Notes: generated by a model not told the origin, from the sequence alone. Shown: positions 47,127 to 59,600, counted from the first letter of the stretch. The stretch: 64,000 nt of DNA from Petrosia ficiformis (GCA_947044365.1 OX345649.1:417001-481000), one strand, 5' to 3'. Made by a program: numbers and translations.

Positions 47127-50100
47127 ATGGATGCTTCTGCGTTATCAACTGGTGCCATTCAAGTAAGAAGATACATATGAGACAAAACAATTATCTGTTT
47201 CATGTATATATATCTCATTGCCCTAAGGCATGTGTTCAAGGGAACGGTCCACCAAGACCACGGCTACAAGTTCTCGTGAGTTACTTCCGACAGTGCTTTG
47301 AAATATGTAGTTCTATTTATGTTATCAGGGTATCAAAAAGATTACATCAGAAAAGTCCACTGGTGATCGGTTTCGTTTGCAACTATCAGATGGAATTCAT
47401 TACCAACCTGGTAGGTATGCATTCATGTATAAGCATGTATAAGCATGTTAGAGGATTAGGGGTATATGTACATGTAGTTATATAAGAGGATTAGGGGTAT
47501 ATGTACATGTAGTTATATGAGAGGATTAGGGGTATATGTACATGTAGTTATATAAGAGGATTAGGGATATATGTACATGTAGTTATATAAGAGGATTAGG
47601 GGTATATGTACATGTAGTTATATGAGAGGATTAGGGGTACATGTAGTTATATAAGAGGATTAGGGGTGTATGTACATGTAGTTATATAAGAGGATTAGGG
47701 GTATATGTACATGTAGTTATATGAGAGGATTAGGGGTATATGTACATGTGGTTATATAAGAGGATTAGGGGTGTATGTACATGTAGTTATATAAGAGGAT
47801 TAGGGGTATATGTGCATGTAGTTATAAGAGGATTAGGGGTATATATATGTGTGTGTACATGTATATAGTTGTAATTATAACTTATAGGAATGTTGGCAAC
47901 TCAAATGAACGAAAAGATAACATCTAATGAATTAGATAAGCTGTGTATAATACAAGTTGAGAAAATGATTGTTAATACAGTCCAAAATAGAAAGTAAGTT
48001 CTTGTGTACGTGCATATAGTTATATACACTGTGATATGTCACATGACTCTCACATGTCTCCATTAGGATCATGGTTCTAATTAATGTCACTGTGATACAT
48101 AAAGGATCGGAAGTTGGATCTATGTTGGGACAGCCGAAAAACCTTGAAATTAAAATGTGTGAGAATGGATCTTCGGCTCAACAAATCTCAAAGCCTCAAC
48201 CCTCAGTACCATATAATAATCGTCCTCCACTGGGTAATAATCAACCATTACGTTCTACTTTTGGTAATCCAGTGCCTCCTCCATCTGCTCCTATTGAGCA
48301 CAAAACTCCACCCAAAAAATTCTATGGAGGTACAACAGGAGGAGGAGGAGGTTTCAGAGCCACACCCAGTTCTGGAAAAAGTCCTATTAGTGGACGTAAT
48401 GTTTTTCCGATTGCAAGTCTAAACCCATATCAGAATAAGTGAGTGTCTGGAGAGAGTACAAATGATATCTCTATCTTCTTTCCCATTCAGATGGACTATC
48501 AAAGCACGAGTGACCAGTAAACCTAATATAAGAAATTATAGTAATTCCCGGGGAGAAGGAAGAGTCATGTCTGTGGAACTTGTTGACCAATCTGTAAGTT
48601 CTACAACATCACTTCATTCTAACTATAAAACTCTCTTCCTTTCTCTCTGTCTGTCTTTCTCTGCCTACTCAGGGTGAGATTAGAGCTACAGGGTTTAATG
48701 AAGATGCTGACAGACTCTATCCGCTTATGGAAGTTAACAAGGCTAGTTACCATGGCAACCTCCTCCTGTTAATTTTTGTAACATAGCTTACATGTATTGT
48801 TAGTACTAACTACTTTGTATGTATTAGTGATTATCATATTACAGGTTTATTACATATCTCGTGGAAGACTTAGACCCGCCAATAAACAGTACACCTCTTG
48901 TAATAATGATTATGAACTTATGTTCAGTAATGATACTATGGTAGAAGAGGTATGCTAATTGAAATTATAAATGCAGGAACAGTTTGTGAATGTGGAGAAT
49001 GCTAAACAGTTTGTCAATATTCACCACAAATATTGTGTTACATCTTTAGTTTCAAATCATGTGATGGAAAGACAAATTGTACTTTGTATAGAAACATGAT
49101 ATTCTATTCTATGACACTTAGTATGATATCACGTGACAGTCAGTATAATAACACATGACAGTCAGTATAGTAACACATGACAGTCAATAAATAACACATG
49201 ACAGTCAGTATAATAACACATGACAGTCAGTATATATATCACATGACAGTCAGTATATATATCATGTATTTCAAATAGTTATATATAGTTATATTGACAG
49301 TCATGTGACTATTTTATAGTGTTTTGAAGGTGGGTCAGAGTTACCATCATTGTCATTCAATTTTGTTCCCATTTCTGATTTGGAACAAACACCAAAAGAC
49401 AATGTAGTAGGTAAGAGAAAGAAGAGATGCAGTTCTTAAATGACATGTATTATTATGTGTCTAATACTATTACTGTGAGTGTATTTTACTACAGATGTGA
49501 TTGGTGTGTGTGCTAATTGTCCTGATATTTCCACAGTAATCACAAGAACAACTAATAAAAAAGTGAAGCAAATCAGTATGTGTAATTATATACTATTGTT
49601 ACTCTAAATTCTTTATAATAGTTATCAAAGAGAGATATTACATTACTGGATAAGTCTGGTAAAAGTGTACAGTGTACTATATGGGGTACTGAGGTATGTG
49701 TCATGATGATAACTATTAATATTAGTATATTAACCTTAATAAATATAATAAATATTATTAATATTAGTATATTAACCTTAATAAATATTATTAATATTAG
49801 TATATTAACCTTAATAAATATTATTAATATTAGTATATTAACCTTAATAAATATTATTAATATTAGTATATTAACCTTAATAAATATTATTAATATTAGT
49901 ATATTAACCTTAATAAATGTGATAACTATTATTAATATTAGTATATTAACCTTAATAAATGTGATAACTATTATTAATATTAGTATATTAACCTTAATAA
50001 ATATGATAACTATTATTAATATTAGTATATTAACCTTAATAAATATTATTAATATTAGTATATTAACCTTAATAAATATTATTAATATTAGTATATTAAC

Positions 50101-52415
50101 CTTAATAAATGTGATAACTATTATTAATATTAGTATATTAACCTTAATAAATGTGATAACTATTATTAATATTAGTATATTAACCTTAATAAATATTATT
50201 AATATTAGTATATTAACCTTAATAAATATGATAACTATTATTAATATTAGTATATTAACCTTAATAAATATGATAACTATTATTAATATAGTATATTAAC
50301 CTTAATAACTTGTAATAACCATTATTAATATAAATATAATTTATCAATATTAATAATGGCTATATATTAACATACATGTAGTTATTAATATTCCCAATCA
50401 TTGTCAACATGTATATACATGTATATATGTCTGTTGATCACTTCCTATGATAGGCTGAAGGGTTTGATGGCAGTCAACATCCAGTAGTTGCTTTAAAAGG
50501 AGTACGTGTATCTGAATTCAACGGAGTCACTTTATCTGCTATTAACTCAACAATGTTGTGTCTTAATCCAGATATACCAGAAGCTCATCATCTTAAAGGA
50601 TGGTAAGAAGTAAACATTAACTCTGTTCTCTAATCTTTATTATAAAACAAAGTTGTTTGTCTATCTGTCCGTCTGTCTGTCTCCTCTTAAACTGCTGCAC
50701 ATACTTTGATGAAATTCACAAGGAAGGACTTGCTAACCTCTGCTACTGCATATCATTACATCAACAGATCTGTATGTTGATTGACCACAGTTAGCTCTTA
50801 TTAGCATTTCTGTGCTTCAGACATTTTGTAAAGAATGGCTTCTGTTTCAATATGAGCACATGTACTGAGTGATATTATATAAAGTCTGGGATATAATGAT
50901 CATAACTCCTGTTTATAAATGGTCTCATTGTGAGGAGGGACTCTGCCCTAATTTATAATCACTCCTGATAATAAATATTTGTTTCTTTAATGAGATAGTA
51001 AGTTATAACTCCCTTTCTCTTAGGTATGATAATTATGGTAAAGATCAACAATCTACTAGTCTATCAACACAAATGTCATTTGGTTCTTCACAGGCTCCAT
51101 TTCTAACTTTTCAACAGGTTATGCCAAGTTGATGTGTTTAAAGTTCGTTGATTAACAATCTTTTTACCTTCACCATTTTCATATAATTAACCTTATGATA
51201 TTGAACTATACACTATATTACACATAAAATCATCATATCCTAATTTTGAGGTCATCGTGAATATGAACAGAAATTAGTAATTTTGTTACTTTATAACTAA
51301 ATTATAATTCTACTGTAATAACACACTTTCATTATTCGTTGTCATCCATGTTGATTTTAGGTAAAAGCGGCTGATATAGGTCGAAAAGAAAAACCTGATT
51401 ATTTCAATTGTAAGGGAACTATTACATATCTAAGAAAAGAGAATATTGTTTACAAAGTAAGTAACCAACTTGCAAAGGTAAAATCTCTTTAGATTTGTCT
51501 ATGTTGTATACATTTGTATATATGTAGCTTTAACTAAAACCCCTCATTGTGACTTTTAGTTAATGAAACTTTAACTAAAATACAAGTCTATTGTAATAAC
51601 TATAACTAACTAAAATGAAAATTGGCCAATAATGGGGACTTTTAGTTAGTTTGTTAAAACCCTTTTAGTGAATTAACTATATAGAGAAACCAGGCATACT
51701 GTAACTATAACTAAAAGTGGTTACTATTATGAAAGTAAACTACATTAGTCTGTGTGTCTGTTATAGGCATGTCCATCTTCTGATTGCAATAAAAAAGTCA
51801 GTGAAGATAATTCTGGAAGATACCATTGCGAAAAATGTGGGCAAAGTTACTCAGATTTCAAATATAGAATGATATTTAAGGTATGGAGATTAGAACGAAG
51901 AGTCATTTTTGAGTACAAACTCATCTTCTAGATCAGTGTATCAGATTATGGTGATAATATATGGCTGGATTGTTTCAATGAAGCTGGTGTTGTGATTCTA
52001 GGTGTTGATGCACAGCAAATTGGAGAAGCGAAGGAGAAGGTAAATAATTGTAACAAGAGTATTGAGATATTATTGTGGTTTCTATGGCAACTATTACAGG
52101 ATGATACAACTCAATTTGACCAGATCATTGATGAAGCTAATTTTAAAGACTACATTTTGAAAGTCAGAGCTAAAATGGATACATACAATGTGAGCTGTAT
52201 TTTATGATAGTGCATCACAGCATTATATGGGTAGAGTCCTTTTATGGGTCCTGAAAGATATTGGTTATAGACTTATAGTACCTCATGACTTCAATTAATT
52301 TCTTTTTTAGGACGAACAACGCCTTCGTTGTTCTTGTGTAACACTTTCTCCTGTAAATTATGCTCAAGAAACACGAAGACGTCTTGAAGAGATTAAAAGC
52401 ATTATGAACAAATGA
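47127..52415 (+). CDS. RPA1: Replication protein A 70 kDa subunit
   Basis: Large subunit of the single-stranded DNA-binding heterotrimer used in replication, repair and recombination. About 18 exons from 47127..47163 ([12 protein letters not shown]) to about 52311..52415 (ends IKSIMNK). RPA70N is in the first five exons ([31 protein letters not shown]). A Pro/Gly-rich linker follows (48066..48439), then DBD-A ([54 protein letters not shown]) and DBD-B ([33 protein letters not shown]). DBD-C contains a C4 zinc ribbon ([19 protein letters not shown]) near 51769..51880. All domains are present in the usual order. Three introns are expanded by minisatellites. It is divergent from PES1 and tail-to-tail with MBTPS2. 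Confidence 0.96.
47440..47865. repeat. About 36-bp AGGATTAGGGGTATATGTAC minisatellite
   Basis: RPA1 intron; about twelve copies of GTTATATAAGAGGATTAGGG plus GTATATGTACATGTA, nearly identical. Confidence 0.93.
49130..49262. repeat. CACATGACAGTCAGTATAATAA tandem repeat
   Basis: RPA1 intron; six or seven units of about 22 bp. Confidence 0.88.
49715..50325. repeat. 30/39-bp TATTAATATTAGTATATTAA minisatellite
   Basis: About 600 bp in an RPA1 intron. Two unit sizes alternate, depending on an extra GTGATAAC or ATGATAAC. Unit lengths are multiples of three, which makes a false 198-codon open frame on +. Confidence 0.95.
51145..51262 (-). mobile_element. MITE family A, internally deleted copy
   Basis: RPA1 intron. 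TTACCTTCACCATTTTCATA and TTTTGAGGTCATCGTGAATA match the ends of the 13491..13730 copy; the middle is missing. Confidence 0.75.
51517..51735. mobile_element. AACTAAAA-rich dispersed element, copy 3
   Basis: RPA1 intron; the most complete copy, from CTTTAACTAAAACCCCT to CTATAACTAAAAGTGGTTAC. Confidence 0.65.
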
Positions 52416-52597
52416 TGTCATAATACATCACTGCATAATGATAACATTACATCTTCACTTACGCTATATTTACTATTTACATATCGACTGATTCACGTGT
52501 GTGTAGATACAAATGTCTGTCACGATATACAAACGTATTTCTAACCTTTAAATATTATTTATCTCTATATGATATTAAAATAATTACAAAAATATTT

Positions 52598-54085
52598 TCA
52601 CCAATTTATTAAAATCCAAATAGCCAATATAATATTCAGTACTAACAAAATACTTCCACAAGTTAAAATACCATTTAAAATTTTATTTCTGTGAGGGTAT
52701 TCCGGCCATAGTGACTCCAGTAGAGCACCAAGAGCCCATTGTCCATCAAGAGTGTAAGCTGGTAACATATTTAATAATGCTAGTGCACTGGAAATAGATA
52801 TGATGTATATAGCTATTGTATGGAGCATACTTGGCAACCACAAAGGAAGGGATTTTGATGATGGCAAAAAGTCCGTAACTTTGACACTGTATAGTAAACT
52901 TCTTAGATCCCCCAGGAATATTACTGGATCACCGGTTCCTGTGTGTTTAATTTTAACTAGATGGGAATAAGACCCTATAGCTGGAATAACACATGCTTGA
53001 TCACGAGTTATTATATTGCACTCATCATTTGTATGACACTCAACATCTGAAATGATCTGTCTTGCAGTTAGACAAACGTACTTCTTCTCATACTGGTTCG
53101 ATTTAGCACGATTATTTTTTGTCAGGGTAACGACACTGAAACATATATCGCTCTGTGTATCATGTGAGCAACAATCTATGCCATTGCCATCCTTGAGATG
53201 TTTGGTTTTGTTGAGTGACAAGAGAGGATGAGATTCAAGAAGAGCAGATGGAATGCAATATCCGGTTTGTGAATGTAAACCAATGTCTTGAATACATGTG
53301 TACCAATCTTTGGATACATCGACGATACATGAATCAAATTGGATGATAGCAGTACCAGGAAGAAGCTTGTCGTGCAAAGGACTGTCTTTATTGACACTGA
53401 CTACCACTGCACCATGACCAGAGGTATAAAAGGGAAGTAGAAGATAAGGAAGAGATAGAAGGAATAGAAACATACATAGAGATAATATGACATTATGCCA
53501 TACGCCAGCACAATAGATACGAAGTTGTCGTTTTGGTGAAATAACTGTCAAATGATCCGAGTGAAGATCAACAAATGCTCCGGGATAGATGAATAATAAA
53601 AATACACCAAATCCATTTATACGAACTTGTTCAGTAACTGCAGCAAGTGCATGTCCAACTTCATGAACTATTCCACAAACCACAAGAGTTAAAAAATAAT
53701 ATAATACTTCACTCCATGGTAGATTGACTCCAGGCATTATAGGTGTCAAAACCTGGTCCTCTTTCGAGTCTCCGGCCAGTTCTTGATACAATGCATAAAT
53801 TAAAATCACCACTGATGTTAACATAAGCAATAAACCTACAATCACACCTATATTAAACCAAAGTCTAGCTAAAGTTCGACTAAATTTACCCCATAGCTTG
53901 AAGAGGTTATTAAAACGAGACGTATAGCAACGTAGATTAGCAAACGATATCGCTATTCCGAAATGATCTTGACAATTCAGGTACTGTAATTTATATGGAC
54001 TGTAAGTATTAAGCAGTTTGTCTATTGAGTATATCATACACCAGAATGCAGTAACTACAGCTAGTGTATGAAGCATTGGTACCAT
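52598..54085 (-). CDS. MBTPS2: Membrane-bound transcription factor site-2 protease
   Basis: Intramembrane zinc metalloprotease that releases SREBP and ATF6 at the Golgi. The coding part is one 495-residue exon (human 519). The start MVPMLHTLAVV was chosen because it aligns with the human N-terminus; the frame is open further upstream through a possible 5' acceptor near 54132. The zinc motif is HEVGH in VHEVGHALAAVTEQVR, followed by INGFGVFLLFIYPGAFVDL and QLRIYCAGVWHN. The third ligand is in LDGQ (ALLNMLPAYTLDGQWALGAL). A Cys-rich lumenal region (CCSHDTQSDIC, CVIPAIGSY) matches the PDZ-containing insert. The long Ser run of the mammalian protein is missing. Intronless coding contrasts with every neighbour. 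Confidence 0.95.
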   Translation of the reverse strand: MVPMLHTLAVVTAFWCMIYSIDKLLNTYSPYKLQYLNCQDHFGIAISFANLRCYTSRFNNLFKLWGKFSRTLARLWFNIGVIVGLLLMLTSVVILIYALYQELAGDSKEDQVLTPIMPGVNLPWSEVLYYFLTLVVCGIVHEVGHALAAVTEQVRINGFGVFLLFIYPGAFVDLHSDHLTVISPKRQLRIYCAGVWHNVILSLCMFLFLLSLPYLLLPFYTSGHGAVVVSVNKDSPLHDKLLPGTAIIQFDSCIVDVSKDWYTCIQDIGLHSQTGYCIPSALLESHPLLSLNKTKHLKDGNGIDCCSHDTQSDICFSVVTLTKNNRAKSNQYEKKYVCLTARQIISDVECHTNDECNIITRDQACVIPAIGSYSHLVKIKHTGTGDPVIFLGDLRSLLYSVKVTDFLPSSKSLPLWLPSMLHTIAIYIISISSALALLNMLPAYTLDGQWALGALLESLWPEYPHRNKILNGILTCGSILLVLNIILAIWILINW

Positions 54086-54288
54086 AATTATGAAATGAAG
54101 GAGACTATTCACATCTTCTTGGGATCCTTCTGCAACATAAAAACACAACATTAAATTTAATGTGTATATATAATTATACAATCACTAACTTCATGTTCCT
54201 TTTGGGGGTGATTAGTGCCAACACAAAAATGGGCGTGTATTGGGTGTGGTTAAAATCGTACTTTCTTAGGTGGAGCTGCTTGTTTCAA
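54086..54288. promoter_or_regulatory. Shared MBTPS2/CXorf65-like promoter
   Basis: About 203 bp between start codons. GGGCGTG and GGGTGTGG lie near 54232..54251; no E-box, X-box or NRF1 site seen. An untranslated first exon of MBTPS2 may start in here. Confidence 0.55.
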
Positions 54289-55257
54289 ATGTTTATAACA
54301 ATTAGATTTGGAGGTGAATAAAAATAGTTTTAATTATATGATTACAAATTCCTTTTGTCATATTTACAGCTGATGAAGAAGAACTATTTAATCCGGATTG
54401 TGCATTCGGAGTGCTTATGAATGATATTAAGAAAAGGTGTCGATGTAGTGACAGAGGTATGTATGTAATGTATATGAATATATATATATATGTATATTAT
54501 TCATCTACATATGCACATCATCTCATTCTTGCTTTATATAAGTTGGGTCATAGTGTTTGCATTTTATTCATAATATAATTTCATTACAAGTGAAAATATT
54601 TCAGGAATGCTTGAGATGTTAGATGGCTAGCGTTTCTCATTTATTGGATAACTGTTGAAATTTTGTAATCTATAATTATTAGAAAAGTAGAAGTCCTTTT
54701 ATGTTATGATTGCTAAATTCATTATATCACTTTTGATATTTTGTAACTCAGTCAATGAATTTACAATCAAATATATTAGTTATATATACACAATGAACTT
54801 TCAATAGACTCCATTCGTTTGCTTAATGAAAAGGCTGGTTCTCTTGTGCCAATTCCTGATGGTGAATCGAGGGATAGTGCTCTCAAACTGTTTACAGCAA
54901 GAGGTTGCTATATTCTCTTGGGAGAAGAAAGTAAGTATATCCATCCACTCTCTGCTGATTTGATTTTGTAGAAGTTGATAGCTTTCTTTGATGAAGCCAG
55001 GAATTATAATATTAATAATTATTATAGAGAGCGCTGGAGTTATTAGTTATATACCTCTATTAGATGACCCTGGAAAAGAGTTGTTAGGTATTTTACAAAC
55101 ATTAGTGATGTATGTATGTAATTATGTATATATCTGTTCAGCTATCCTAGAGTCATTTGTAGTTGGAAAACCAAGCAAAAGTATTGGCAGAAGAGCATCT
55201 CGTACGCCTCAAACAACTACTAAAATAATGAGTGGTGGAAAAGGCCGCAGAAAATGA
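54289..55257 (+). CDS. Small CXorf65/C22orf15-family protein
   Basis: Uncharacterised small protein with a ubiquitin-like-looking fold segment. Five exons in phase, 54289..54313, 54370..54456, 54808..54930, 55028..55087 and 55142..55257, give 136 residues. It begins MFITIRFGADEEELFNPDC, then AFGVLMNDIKKRCRC, DSIRLLNEKAGSLVPIPD, LFTARGCYILLGEE and GVISYIPLLDDPGKEL. It ends in a Lys/Arg/Gly-rich tail. The pattern of MFI start, NPDC, DLxxExG and YIPLL matches human CXorf65 and C22orf15, whose function is unknown. Exon 1 is very short (25 nt) and inferred from phase and this similarity. It is divergent from MBTPS2 and tail-to-tail with the TGF-beta ligand. Confidence 0.75.
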
Positions 55258-55455
55258 TGAGAACAGGGAGTTTACCTCATGGTAGTACTTAATTTGTAAT
55301 TGTATAATAATCGAAAAAATGATAACATACATACAACAATCATGTTATATAAATAATAATATTTAGAGAGGGTAATATTCTTTACATAATGTCACACAGA
55401 GTATTAAAGGATTATTAAAATTATTAATAATGTATGAACATGCATTTAGATTATT

Positions 55456-56566
55456 TTAGACACATTTACATGATTCTATAATTACGCCTGGAACCTCCTC
55501 AAGGAAATATATTCTATCGATCTGTACCAGCAGTATAAGTGGTGATGTTTCAGCAGGTACACAGCATGGAGTTCCATCAATGTAATCTTCTTCTACTTCC
55601 ATTAGTCTTTGAAAAATAGCTTGACGGAATGAGGATATTGATGTTTGGGTGCAATTTCCTTCACAGGTTTTGATGTTTATGTCTTCAGCTGGAAGCAATA
55701 TCGTAGGGAATAAGGTTGTCAAGTTTATTCTATAATCATCTGCGAAACAATCTTCTTGTCCTTTTCGTCTTTCTTGTTCTTCTCGTTTTTCTCGTTCTTG
55801 ATGGTGCCTTTTGCGTCTTGATATATTTTCGTCTATGCGCTCACCACTACGGGGGCGTATATAGTCCTCAAGCTCAATGTATTGCAAAACTACAAATGGC
55901 TTGCAGTTTCTATCTCCAATTTGGAGACAAATCTGTTCTTCAATAGTGTTATGTACCTGATTATCGACGCTATTTGCAGGTTTGACGTCGGCCACTTCTA
56001 TTATTAGGTTACATTCTTCTTCAGTGGAATCATGCATAGAAAGTTTCTTCACTGCTGATGTCAAATCAAGAGCCATGCAAGCATCTTTCTTGTTCCATGT
56101 ATGCACAGTTCTGCTTCGTTTTATTACTCCTAATGTGGATGAGGACAAAGAAATCATAAAGGTAATATCCAAAACTTCCTGTTCTTCCTTTTGTACTTCT
56201 GGAAATAGCCAAATTTTGGCTGCATGTAATTTGCCAGATTCGCTGATAAGGTCCTTGCATTCCACTTGCATCTGCATGCTACTTCTCTTGGAAATAGGGA
56301 ATCTATTGTCAGTTAAATCTCCTGTGAGGAAGCAATGCATGGATATTAATCATGTTTTAAAGGAATAGTATCAACTTACCTGTCACCTTTTTTGGTGCAA
56401 CACTGGAGATTAGTGTAGATTGTGAGTCCATTTGTGAGCTGTGAAGTTGACTTTCTAGCTTGAGTTTCATCGATTGCATATACAGGATCTGTGCATTTGT
56501 CGAATCTGCTGTGACATAATGGAACAGCAATTGACAGAGAGCTAAACAGAAGACCTTTCTCAACAT
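55456..56566 (-). CDS. TGF-beta superfamily ligand precursor
   Basis: Secreted dimeric signalling ligand. Two exons, 56380..56566 and 55456..56321. The N-terminal signal peptide is MLRKVFCLALCQLLFHYVTA. The propeptide follows with Lys/Glu-rich segments, then a furin-type site RRKR at the end of the prodomain (near 55815). The mature domain begins with a charged stretch and holds seven cysteines: one in QEDCFADDY, CEGNC (the CxGxC knot signature), the adjacent CC in TPCCVP and the terminal SCKCV. Spacing and order match the cystine-knot fold, including the Pro-rich loop and IYFLEEVPGVIIESC finger 2. Finger 1 (YRINLTTLFPTILLPAEDIN) lacks the usual tryptophans, so it is divergent. BMP, activin or TGF-beta subfamily cannot be assigned. 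Confidence 0.88.
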
Positions 56567-56678
56567 TTTGTACTCTGATTTAGTTTATGCAAAGATCGAT
56601 TTGCTTTTATAGAACTGCAGCTCGCCCACACAATTATTCTAAAACGCGATTGTATGCGCATGCGCAATAGTGTGTAAA
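56567..56678. promoter_or_regulatory. Shared TGF-beta/HAUS7 promoter with NRF1 palindrome
   Basis: 112 bp between start codons. TGCGCATGCGCA at 56655..56666 is a full palindromic NRF1 site, 12 bp before the HAUS7 ATG. Confidence 0.8.
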
Positions 56679-59600
56679 ATGGCGGGTAACTTAAGAATGG
56701 ACAAAAGTAAAAGAATAAGAGAGATGTTAAAGGTTGGTGACAGCCACTTACTAGTTAAATTTTATATTCATTCAACATATCAGGAGTTTCAGTGTCCGTA
56801 CTTGGAAGGGCTAGAAGACTCTGTCATTCATGAATTGTTATTGACTCCCGGAGAGGCCAGAACAAGATTACTTGTGTGGCTTCTTGAAAAGTAAGTTCAG
56901 GATAATTAATTATTAAGAATTAGTAACCATAGCAACCTGTATCTGTAGATTTGATCCAAAAGTGCAACAAGTCTTGACAACTCATAAAAGTGACATTGGA
57001 ACTATAGCAAGTTTGTGTTGTACACTTATACACATGTGTTTGTCCAAGTGTTATATAATATCTTAAATGGTTAGGAGACGTTATGATGAGTCCAAAGATT
57101 GTTGTACTACATTAGGTGTTCAGTTTTTTTCATTATTTAATTGTCACTAAATGTTAGCTATTCAGTAATTGTGATTGCTGTATTTAGAACACAATAGGTC
57201 ACTAAATGTTAGCTATTCAATACATCTCACTACTTGATAATAGTATTGCACATATCACCCACTTGTATATAGATATGTGTTTGTGTGGATGTAGATGTGT
57301 GTTTGTGTGAATATATATATAGTTATGTGTTTGCGTGTATGTAGATGTGTGTGTGACACACATACTGCATACACTTATTGACCCTCATTCACATAAGTGG
57401 AATGAAGGGTCACTGTATTCATTTTGTGTGTTTGTGTATTACCTTACCACGTTTCCTATGAACATTGGAACTTTGAATGAGGTACCAACGGACTACAATG
57501 ATATAAAAAATAACAATAGAAACCTTTTGGTTTTAAAGTTATGAAAATTTTTATAACTCACGGTTACCTTACCGTTTTACAACGTTCATGAGACATCTAG
57601 TAACAACCGATAGAAGTGCAACTCATCTTGTTTAAAGGCTATCACTGTTGAAGCACTGCTTCAAATCAAGTGTAATTGAGACAGTGGCTGCTACAACATC
57701 AAACACTAGTTCTAAGCTTTCTGCCAGACAGTCACTTTCTATTTTATGTGATTGAAGACATGTGTTCTTTTGGCTACAATGTTTGTTTTCCAAACACAAA
57801 TCTGGTCAGGATTCTGCACAGCAAATTCATTCGTTTTTATTTCACTTGTAAATATATCATAATGCATTAGATGGTGTTTTGTTATGACTAGTTACATGTA
57901 TATCTTATTATGAAAATACATTTCCTGTGAAGTATTGTAATTGAATTAGTCAGAATTGAATTATATGTAGCATAGTTGAAGACTGTTGGCTGTTTTGCCT
58001 ACATTGGTTAGTAGCACTGGTCAGTAATCATACATAAGCTGAGACATTATACTGGGTAAACAATTAGAAATCTAACCAACACTCTTAATATCCTGTGAAT
58101 GATACTATCAGTGCTTTGTTTTAAAGCTAACAACTTGATATTCAATCTATGTCTATTTATCTAACTCTAAACTATCTATCTATCTATCTATCTATATGTT
58201 TGTATTTATTCATTTATCTATACTTCTCAGAATTAACTCAAATTTTATCTATTATGGGTCTCTGTTCACCACACGATTATGAACTTGTAAAAGTAAGTAC
58301 ATATATGTATATGCATATAATTGAAATCAGTATAGATATAATTAATAGGATTATCAATAAAATGTATGGTATTTCAAATCCATACCTACATGTATGTGCT
58401 TAAAAGGGAGTTTCACTTAACGTAGGTATTTTAAAGTTTCATAATAACTACCATTCAAGGTGGCTCAAGCAACAATTCACTTATTGTGTTCATATTTGGT
58501 TGCATTCCTAAGTTGTACGTGACAAGATGTGCAGTTTTAACAGATATTACATAACAAAATAACCCTTATTCTATCGATTTCATCCTTAAATGTCATTGAT
58601 TCAATTCTTTAATTATGATAAACAATATTGTTATGACTCACAGGATCATTAACATAACTTACATTAATATCACTCTGGATAATGTTTAGTAATATGGTTA
58701 CCATAGCAACCATAGCTGTGCCACTCAGTTTCTGTGTACTATTGATCATTATAGAACCTAAAAATTGGATAGAACTAACATAATGCATAAGCTATAGTAG
58801 TATATAACCATCTGTATGTGTGTCTGTGTGTGTGTCTGCATTTGTGTCTATGTGTGTCTATGTGTATGTAGTATTAAGCTGTATAATTATTGTATGTGTG
58901 TTTGAATATTAAGTAAACATTAGGTCATGTATGTTAAATATTTCTGGAGTTGTAACATGATAGGCTCGTTAACATGTATATCATACCAGCTGTAAACAAG
59001 TTATAATCACTAATGAGGTTGCTTGGAGACATAACAAATAATCTGAGAAAGCCATTACAGCTCAATTGAACTGAAATGTTAACTATTCCTTCATGTAGTA
59101 TAGAATTTAGTTCCCTCCTTTGAAACCTGTCTTCAATCTTGTACATTAACTAAGTGTTTGCATCAGTACACCTGTAACAAATCAGATTAGTGAAACAAAG
59201 ATATCAATTAGTTACATTGTAGTGTCATGTCACTCGTGTGTGAATGATGTCATTTGTATTTTTAGTGTTTCATTTTCAACTGAGATTATGTGATGGTAAT
59301 TGAGAATCGTTTAATAATTATTGAAAAGGCCACTACACAGTTTATGTTGGCCTTTTGTCTGATTGAAACTCCGAGTATAATTCGTTTACATTCGTCTAAT
59401 AAAATGTTTGTACTTGAAATTCATTCCAATTAGTATCATTTATTAATTATTTTGATTTTTAAATTTTGTCATGACACAATAGAGTAATTAAATTCCAATC
59501 TCCTCATAACTACATCTCTTTCAGTGTGTGTTATATATTTGTGCTCCTCATAAGGTTGAACATTGCATATTACATTATAAAATACTATGTATTTAATAGC

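Noticed and set aside
49703..50299. 198-residue Ile/Asn/Leu repeat frame on +
   Set aside because: Pure minisatellite in an RPA1 intron.
55716..56368. Open frames on + across the TGF-beta gene
   Set aside because: Antisense shadows of a well-supported coding exon.
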